Source: Rickettsiales bacterium (GTDB taxonomy: Bacteria > Pseudomonadota > Alphaproteobacteria > Rickettsiales > UBA1997). From it: 10,480 bases of DNA. Positions within the stretch are counted from its first letter, which is position 1. Each line of letters begins with the position of its first letter. The stretch covers positions 1-10,480 of the forward strand of contig JAITOR010000055.1 of the NCBI GenBank assembly GCA_031289855.1, in the 5' to 3' direction. Positions 6,421-10,480 of the stretch are shown piece by piece. Below the pieces are notes generated by a model. The model made no database searches, had not been told where the DNA came from, and saw only the letters and a program-made list of their open reading frames with translations. The position numbers and the translations under genes are program-made.

Positions 6421-7910
6421 TTTAGGTCTTTAAATGTTTTTCCCTTAACATTTAATTTTTCTCTATAAATTTCATATTCCTTTTTCTCCGTCAAATAACT
6501 CGCATTAACGACAAAATCGTATTCACCATTTGGCACATTAGTTTCTCCAATTCTTATATTGTATGGTAAGGAAGACCAGTATCTTAAGTCAGCCTCAGCA
6601 CTTTTATTTATTGCCATACTTGCACCTTTATAACTTGCCATTGCTGCCAAATTTGCCCATATTTTACCCTGTTTCAACGTTGCATTATATATTCCTTTTG
6701 CCATAATAATCGCTGCTACATGTTTTGCCACTGTGGTTGTGGCAGTCTTTATAAGTTGTGAAGTAAATTTATCGTTAATTTCCTTTTGTGCTATATCGTT
6801 TATTGGCGAAGTTATAATAAGTGGAAATCTTGAAATTTCAATACCATTTTTGTATAAAATACCTTCTAAATTCATATTATTCACATATTCTGGTACAGAT
6901 GGTACTTCAAATGAGAATTCAATTGCCAGTAATCCAAGCACCATTAAAATTGGATCACCTCTTATGGTCGCCAGTGTTGTAAGTGGCAATATTAAAGATA
7001 TTTCGTCCACATCCTGTGTTTTTGTTCTGTATTTATCATTAAAACCAATCACAACTCTCTTTGCCTTTTTATGGTTTATAAGTCCGTCCTTCAATACAAT
7101 TATTAAATTATTATCTTTTTTTTGTTGCAATAATTTAATTTCTTTATCCAAAAAATCAATCAAATTTTTTGCAAAAATTGTATTATCCACATAGTCTTTT
7201 TTAACCTTTTCTATTGGTAATTTTGATAATTTTTTAAAATCGTCATCAAAATCTTTTGCTTTATTATTGTAGGTCGGGTAAGCATTGTAATTTTTGAATA
7301 AAACATCCTTTGCATCCTTGTATAATTGTAGTGCTATTTGTTTATCGTTATTTGTGCCAACTTCTTTATGTATGAATGCAGCCCAAACTTTTTGTGTTAT
7401 GTCGCTTTTATAGGTTGATTTCCCTTCATCTTCTGCCTTGTATGAGTTCAACAAACTATCCCACTCCAATACATTTGCACGAGCGGATGTCAAATGCTTT
7501 CTATCATTCGTTTCTTTGTATAAATTGTAATGTATTAGGGACAGATAAAATCTTATCAAACTTCTTTCATATTTTTCACCATAATAATTATCAATACTTG
7601 TTGAAATTGTTGTGCTTGCAATTTTTTTACTTATGCTAACCGTGAAAAGGTTATCGCTAATTTCTTTTGCCAAATAAAAATTTTCTAATGCTTCCTTATG
7701 TTTTTTTTGCAAATAATAGATGGTTCCCTTCTCCATTACTCGCAAAAGATCGTTTCTTTCTTCATCATAGAATTTTGTGTCGGCAGAAAATTTTTCCGCC
7801 TCAATATAATCGCCTTTTTCAAGTATTACTCGCAATTTAGACGATGTGTCCCTATCTTTGCCGGCACAAGATATAAGCAAAAATGATAAAATTAAAATTT
7901 TCTTTTTCAT
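6402..7910 (-). CDS. Large lipoprotein resembling COG3014
   Basis: The 502-residue product starts with a lipoprotein signal peptide MKKKILILSFLLIS and the lipidated Cys15 (lipobox LISC). Ala at +2 suggests outer-membrane sorting. The helical N-terminal half (about 25-170) looks TPR-like: a first segment with LEKGDYIEAEKF, a second with YYLQKKHKEALENFYLAKEI, then NYYGEKYERSLIRFYLSLIHYNLY. This order, and the closing DLRYWSSLPYNIRIGETNVPNGEYDF segment, resemble my recollection of the uncharacterised COG3014 lipoproteins; a database comparison is needed. A hydrophobic stretch (about 290-320) and an alanine-rich stretch (about 380-425) lie between. The ATG at 7910 is chosen over an in-frame ATG at 8081 because the latter would overlap ygjP and bury the signal peptide. 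Function is unknown. It is downstream of ygjP but seems to have its own promoter. Confidence 0.8.
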   Translation of the reverse strand: MKKKILILSFLLISCAGKDRDTSSKLRVILEKGDYIEAEKFSADTKFYDEERNDLLRVMEKGTIYYLQKKHKEALENFYLAKEISDNLFTVSISKKIASTTISTSIDNYYGEKYERSLIRFYLSLIHYNLYKETNDRKHLTSARANVLEWDSLLNSYKAEDEGKSTYKSDITQKVWAAFIHKEVGTNNDKQIALQLYKDAKDVLFKNYNAYPTYNNKAKDFDDDFKKLSKLPIEKVKKDYVDNTIFAKNLIDFLDKEIKLLQQKKDNNLIIVLKDGLINHKKAKRVVIGFNDKYRTKTQDVDEISLILPLTTLATIRGDPILMVLGLLAIEFSFEVPSVPEYVNNMNLEGILYKNGIEISRFPLIITSPINDIAQKEINDKFTSQLIKTATTTVAKHVAAIIMAKGIYNATLKQGKIWANLAAMASYKGASMAINKSAEADLRYWSSLPYNIRIGETNVPNGEYDFVVNASYLTEKKEYEIYREKLNVKGKTFKDLNISHMK

Positions 7911-7921
7911 ATATTGATTGC

Positions 7922-7949
7922 ATTGTAAATGTAATAAAAGTTTATGCAA
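7922..7949 (-). promoter_or_regulatory. Lipoprotein gene promoter with very short leader
   Basis: Minus-strand -35 TTGCAT (7949-7944) and -10 TACAAT (7927-7922) are 16 bases apart. The start is expected near 7915, about five bases before the ATG at 7910, which has no Shine-Dalgarno. Confidence 0.45.
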
Positions 7950-7956
7950 ATTTAAT

Positions 7957-8685
7957 TTATTTTGACAAATAGTCTCTTCTATATTTCCAATCAGGCATAT
8001 ATTTTGCCACATAATTGTAAAAATTTTTGCTATGATTTGGATATATAAAATGTACCAATTCATGTAGAATGACATATTCAATAAACAATGGATTTTGTTT
8101 GTATAAATTTAAGTTGAATGTAATATGATTTTTTTTATAGGCACAAATTCCCCATGTTCTATGCATTTTTTTTACATCTATATCTGCCTTTACACCAACT
8201 ATTTGCCACATTTTTTCTATTTTTTCTGTAAAATACTGCATTGCTGAGTTTTTTAAATATTCATCAAATATTTTTTCAGATTTTGATGGATATGTTGTTT
8301 CAATAAGTAAGTTATTTTCTTGTATGGATACAAAATTTCTTATGCTTCGTTTGATGATTATTTTATATTTTTCCCCTAAAATTTTGATAAAATTTCCATC
8401 TTTAAATTCCTCTTCCATCTCAATGTTTTTACATTTTTTTAATACTTTTTCTATCCAATCTTTTTTACTATTTACGAAATCCATTATCTGTGTGTTTGAT
8501 GTTCTAATGGGTGCTGATATGTAAATTTCACCATTTTTTTTAACTCTTAAAATAATATTTTTTATTTTTTTCCTTGTAATTACTATATTAAATTGCTCTT
8601 CATTCATTTCAAACATAAATTTCCTATGTATTTTTATACTTGACATATTAAAAATATTGTTTATAATATAGTCAGCAGTAAACAT
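7957..8685 (-). CDS. YgjP-family (DUF45) zinc metallopeptidase
   Basis: The 242 residues match the YgjP/WLM-like family of predicted cytosolic metal-dependent proteases. The N-terminal strand region ITRKKIKNIILRVKKNGEIYISAP (37-59) is typical. A central helical part is followed by RTWGIC (176-181), in place of the usual WGSC, and NHITFNLNL. The zinc site is HELVH (208-212) with a third histidine in NHSKNF (His218). The substrate is not known; the family has been linked to repair-type proteases such as Wss1 and SprT by fold. The first ATG (8685) is chosen because GGGAG stands 9 bases upstream (8699-8695). Met14 and Met27 have no such site but would give an N-terminus nearer the family's usual one. 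It lies 77 bases after mraZ and 46 bases before the lipoprotein gene. Confidence 0.88.
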   Translation of the reverse strand: MFTADYIINNIFNMSSIKIHRKFMFEMNEEQFNIVITRKKIKNIILRVKKNGEIYISAPIRTSNTQIMDFVNSKKDWIEKVLKKCKNIEMEEEFKDGNFIKILGEKYKIIIKRSIRNFVSIQENNLLIETTYPSKSEKIFDEYLKNSAMQYFTEKIEKMWQIVGVKADIDVKKMHRTWGICAYKKNHITFNLNLYKQNPLFIEYVILHELVHFIYPNHSKNFYNYVAKYMPDWKYRRDYLSK

Positions 8686-8695
8686 GTTAGAAATC

Positions 8696-8764
8696 TCCCA
8701 ATTACTAACTATATCTCCCAGATTTGTTTACTGCCCTTTTTTTATTCCCAAATTTACTGCCCTT
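8696..8764 (-). repeat. Imperfect tandem duplication with in-phase TGGGA motifs between mraZ and ygjP
   Basis: AAGGGCAGTAAA occurs twice on the minus strand (8764-8753 and 8738-8727), each followed by TGGGA (8750-8746 and 8720-8716). A third TGGGA lies at 8700-8696. The three TGGGA are exactly 30 and 20 bases apart, so they face the same side of the helix. The last contributes to the ygjP Shine-Dalgarno, and the first duplicated unit overlaps the mraZ stop. Confidence 0.55.
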
Positions 8765-9215
8765 ATCGTATTGATATCTTTTTATTTTTAAATTGCTCCT
8801 GTGCTTTTTGTGTGTATTCTACAAACTTACTTGGCTCCCATACCTCAAAAGTTTCATTTAAACCTACAAAAATCGCTTTGTCCTTTATTCCTGCAAAATC
8901 TAAAAGATTTTTTGGTAAAATAATTCTACCATCAGTATCAAAAGGTAACTGCACCGAACATCCTAAAACCACATGTATGTAATAATCTTTTTCGTCATCC
9001 GTTAGGTCTTTATTGTTTTCTATTAAATCATATTTTTGCTGCAATTTTTCAACTCTACTTCCCTCTATACAAGGTTTATTTTTTGTTGATTGATATGCGG
9101 CAACACCTTGAAAATCGCTATTATTATTTAAAATTACTGAACGAAATTGAGATGGTAGGGATACCCTGCCTTTTATATCAACCTTGTTTTCATAATTAGA
9201 ACTAAATAATAACAC
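8763..9215 (-). CDS. mraZ: Transcriptional regulator MraZ
   Basis: MraZ is a DNA-binding regulator that normally heads the division and cell-wall (dcw) cluster and controls its own transcription. The 150 residues contain two SpoVT/AbrB-like halves, with KVDIKGRVSLP (residues 11-21) and QLPFDTDGRIILP (89-101), followed by FVGLNETFEVWEP as in alphaproteobacteria. I choose a GTG start at 9215: it follows AAGGAG by four bases and gives LLFSSNYENKVD, the normal MraZ beginning. The in-frame ATG at 9260 would add 15 residues foreign to the family. Unusually, rsmH, ftsL and ftsI do not follow; ygjP does. Two 10-bp repeats lie between the promoter and the start codon and may be its own binding site. 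Confidence 0.92.
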   Translation of the reverse strand: MLLFSSNYENKVDIKGRVSLPSQFRSVILNNNSDFQGVAAYQSTKNKPCIEGSRVEKLQQKYDLIENNKDLTDDEKDYYIHVVLGCSVQLPFDTDGRIILPKNLLDFAGIKDKAIFVGLNETFEVWEPSKFVEYTQKAQEQFKNKKISIR

Positions 9216-9219
9216 ATTT

Positions 9220-9225
9220 CTCCTT
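9220..9225 (-). promoter_or_regulatory. Shine-Dalgarno that fixes the mraZ GTG start
   Basis: Minus-strand AAGGAG lies four bases before GTG at 9215. The spacing is short but usable, and the upstream ATG codons at 9260, 9245 and 9236 lack such a site. Confidence 0.7.
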
Positions 9226-9239
9226 GTTAAAACCATAAA

Positions 9240-9257
9240 TGACATTTTATGACATTT
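9240..9257 (-). promoter_or_regulatory. Candidate MraZ operator: two 10-bp tandem repeats
   Basis: AAATGTCA occurs at 9257-9250 and 9247-9240 on the minus strand, a period of exactly 10 bp, in the transcribed leader between the mraZ -10 and the GTG. Known MraZ proteins bind short direct repeats at 10-bp intervals at their own promoters. The sequence is not the enterobacterial TGGGN, so the assignment rests on position and period. Confidence 0.45.
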
Positions 9258-9271
9258 CATGGTATAATATG

Positions 9272-9299
9272 GTTATATATGTTTTTTTTTGTATGTCAA
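9272..9299 (-). promoter_or_regulatory. mraZ promoter
   Basis: Minus-strand -35 TTGACA (9299-9294, perfect) and -10 TATAAC (9277-9272) are 16 bases apart. The start is expected near 9265, giving a leader of about 50 bases. Confidence 0.6.
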
Positions 9300-9324
9300 A
9301 TAAATTTAAATATTTTTAATTTCT

Positions 9325-9413
9325 TTACTCCTCCCTCTTCTCAAATCGCTTCGCGATTTGATTATTCATCTGGGGGATGATTGCATGAAATATTAAAGAA
9401 GAAAGAAGGGTGA
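9325..9413. repeat. Palindromic, G+C-richer element (structured RNA or MITE/REP-like)
   Basis: This island has visibly more G and C than the surrounding DNA. An imperfect inverted repeat (9325-9340 with 9398-9413) brackets two hairpins: CAAATCGC-TTC-GCGATTTG (9342-9360, perfect 8-bp stem) and TCATC-TGGGG-GATGA (9366-9380). The outer arms form 13 of 16 pairs on the plus strand and 14 of 16 on the minus strand, counting G-U, so the strand is not decided. No reading frame, T-run or known RNA family signature was recognised. Bases 9414-9480 beyond it show nothing. Confidence 0.5.
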
Positions 9414-9481
9414 TTAGACGGCTTAAAATCATGAATACAAATAAATTGTTCAAATAACCATAAAATAATTATAAAATAAAT

Positions 9482-9510
9482 TTGACAATTATTTTTTTAT
9501 ATGCTAAAAA
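9482..9510 (+). promoter_or_regulatory. Possible promoter of the porin leader
   Basis: TTGACA (9482-9487) is a perfect -35. At 17 bases there is only TAAAAA (9505-9510), partly compensated by an extended TGC before it (9502-9504). Transcription from here would give a leader of about 200 bases. A promoter between 9511 and 9580 cannot be excluded. Confidence 0.35.
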
Positions 9511-9586
9511 ATTAATGTTTATTAAATAATTTATTAAAATGTTTGTGGTTGGAACTTCTTTTTATGCTCACTTATGGATGCGAATA

Positions 9587-9647
9587 GTGTCCTGTGTTGT
9601 TTTATAAAAAAAAAGTTTTTACTTGCAAATAAAATGACACAGGATAT
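9587..9647 (+). promoter_or_regulatory. Antiterminator-like long hairpin in the porin leader
   Basis: GTGTCCTGTGTTGTTTTAT (9587-9605) pairs along all 19 positions with 9629-9647, with a 23-base A/T-rich loop. Four of the pairs are G-U on the plus strand and would be A-C mismatches on the minus strand, so the structure belongs to the plus-strand RNA. Bases 9637-9647 are also the left arm of the following terminator, so only one of the two hairpins can form. Confidence 0.65.
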
Positions 9648-9669
9648 ATAAAAATATCTTGTGTTTTTT
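9637..9669 (+). terminator. Intrinsic terminator (attenuator) before the porin gene
   Basis: ACACAGGATAT (9637-9647) pairs with ATATCTTGTGT (9654-9664), an 11-bp stem with one G-U and a 6-base loop, followed by T up to 9669. It lies 47 bases before the porin ATG and on the same strand, so it would stop transcription before the gene unless the alternative hairpin forms. Confidence 0.7.
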
Positions 9670-9705
9670 ATATATAAATTATTGATATTATATTATTAAC
9701 AAATT

Positions 9706-9710
9706 AGGAG
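9706..9710 (+). promoter_or_regulatory. Shine-Dalgarno of the porin gene
   Basis: AGGAG lies six bases before ATG at 9717, downstream of the leader terminator, and fixes the start of the partial porin gene. Confidence 0.8.
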
Positions 9711-9716
9711 ACAAAG

Positions 9717-10480
9717 ATGGTCTTAAATAAAAAAACTTTAATATACTCGGCCGTGGCTTTGAGTATTGCAAATTCTGGGGCACAAGATTTTGGAATTAAA
9801 TTTGGTGGGGGCGTTGGTGGTAGATATGTTAACAATAAAACAGAAAATACGAGTGAAGCAGGAATAAAAACAACTAAAACAACTAATGATTTTCAGTTTT
9901 ATAGGGCAAGAATTAAAGCCATAAAGGATTTTGGCAATGGTGTTCAAATATACGGACAAGTTGATGGTTCTGATGGTTCTCCCAATCCCGTGGCTTTAAA
10001 CGCTCTCTCATTAAACTACAAGGTTGATAACAATTTGTCAGTTTCATTGGGTAAGAATTTTTATGGCATAACAAGTGCTGTCGATTATCCTGGTGGATAT
10101 GCAAACTCATTTACGGGTAATGGTGGAAGTTTGTTGACGGCTGATTATATATATGGTGGTTCCATCAATTACAATGCTGATGGTCTTAATGTTTATGTTA
10201 GTGGTGGCACAAATAGAGATGGTGATCTTGGTAATGGCATGAATAAAGTAACTGATATTTTTGATGTAGAAGAGCAAGACAATAATGATGATACCAAAAT
10301 TAAAATATTTGGTGGAAAGAAAAAATACAATACTAAAGCATCACTTAGATTGGATTATACAATCAATGGTATAAATGTTGGAGTAGGTTATCAATATAAG
10401 AAAGTAGAAGGTGCCGATAAAATACTTGGAACGCCACTTGAGAATGAAACTTATGGCATCAATGAAGCAGTCGCAACAAA
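9717..10480 (+). CDS. Outer-membrane porin-like beta-barrel protein (partial, 3' end outside window)
   Basis: An open frame runs from ATG 9717 to the window end, 254 complete codons and two bases. It begins with a signal peptide (MVLNKKTLIYSAVALSIANS, likely cut after SGA at residue 22). The mature part is made of short alternating strands rich in Gly, Asn, Asp and Tyr, such as QFYRARIKAIKDFGNGVQIYGQVD, LSLNYKVDNNLSVSLGKNFYG and ASLRLDYTINGINVGVGYQYK. This is the pattern of general Gram-negative porins and suits passive uptake across the outer membrane. Substrate specificity cannot be read. An acidic, Asn-rich stretch (about residues 182-196) could be an external loop. Strong Shine-Dalgarno. 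The upstream leader carries a terminator with a competing hairpin, so expression is probably attenuated. Porin identification rests on general composition and layout. Confidence 0.8.
   Translation, partial: MVLNKKTLIYSAVALSIANSGAQDFGIKFGGGVGGRYVNNKTENTSEAGIKTTKTTNDFQFYRARIKAIKDFGNGVQIYGQVDGSDGSPNPVALNALSLNYKVDNNLSVSLGKNFYGITSAVDYPGGYANSFTGNGGSLLTADYIYGGSINYNADGLNVYVSGGTNRDGDLGNGMNKVTDIFDVEEQDNNDDTKIKIFGGKKKYNTKASLRLDYTINGINVGVGYQYKKVEGADKILGTPLENETYGINEAVAT

Noticed and set aside
6733..7194. Plus-strand open frame of 153 codons
   Set aside because: It is antisense to the lipoprotein gene, with no ribosome binding site and no recognisable protein.
7911..8081. Extension of the lipoprotein gene by 57 codons
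   Set aside because: It overlaps the end of ygjP in another frame and would bury a clear lipoprotein signal peptide that starts at 7910.
9216..9260. ATG start of mraZ at 9260
   Set aside because: The added residues do not fit the family, the candidate operator repeats would be translated, and a GTG at 9215 has a Shine-Dalgarno and gives the normal N-terminus.
9325..9413. Signal recognition particle RNA, 6S RNA or another standard RNA
   Set aside because: The conserved SRP tetraloop region and the 6S bubble layout are not seen, and the element is too short for tmRNA or RNase P RNA.
9587..9669. T-box riboswitch before the porin
   Set aside because: The conserved T-box sequence is absent and the gene is not one T-boxes control.
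9738..10110. Minus-strand open frames within the right end
   Set aside because: They are antisense to the porin, which has a signal peptide, a Shine-Dalgarno and a continuous frame.
1..10480. CRISPR array, insertion sequence or prophage
   Set aside because: No regularly spaced repeats, transposase, integrase or phage genes were found.

Overview
The window is strongly AT-rich double-stranded DNA from what looks like a streamlined alphaproteobacterium. The lineage evidence is an AddB of the alphaproteobacterial type (NPYDIY before the nuclease domain, DYKHLSRVEEW-like end), an MraZ with the alphaproteobacterial second half (QLPFDTDGRIILP), and a VirB2-type pilin whose GKVSWG core resembles rickettsial forms. 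A two-iron superoxide reductase points to a low-oxygen habitat such as a gut or an anaerobic host. The exact order (Rickettsiales-like or a low-GC gut alphaproteobacterium) cannot be settled from this window.

Left part (1-4529): proA (proline synthesis, minus strand), then tRNA-Glu(CTC) on the plus strand. Next is addB (minus strand), packed between tRNA-Glu (7 bases beyond its stop) and tRNA-Cys(GCA) (10 bases before its start). Centre (4530-5954): an orphan MacB/LolD-type ABC ATPase and a monocistronic VirB2/TrbC pilin, both on the plus strand, closed by a strong terminator shared with the convergent superoxide reductase gene. Right-centre (5954-9215, all minus): mraZ, a YgjP-type zinc peptidase, a large COG3014-like lipoprotein and the superoxide reductase. 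mraZ is cut off from rsmH and the rest of the division cluster.

Right end (9261-10480): a 456-base intergenic region followed by the first 254 codons of an outer-membrane porin that runs off the window. The intergenic region holds the mraZ promoter and its 10-bp repeats, a G+C-richer palindromic element, and a porin leader. In that leader two hairpins compete for the same 11 bases, and the second is a Rho-independent terminator. This attenuator-like leader is the most interesting signal in the window.

Regulation: several genes lacking a Shine-Dalgarno sequence (proA, the ABC ATPase, the lipoprotein) have sigma70-like promoters placed so that transcription would start within a few bases of the ATG. 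Others (superoxide reductase, mraZ, ygjP, porin) have clear Shine-Dalgarno sequences. The window may therefore show a mixture of leaderless and leadered genes. All promoter calls were made by eye.
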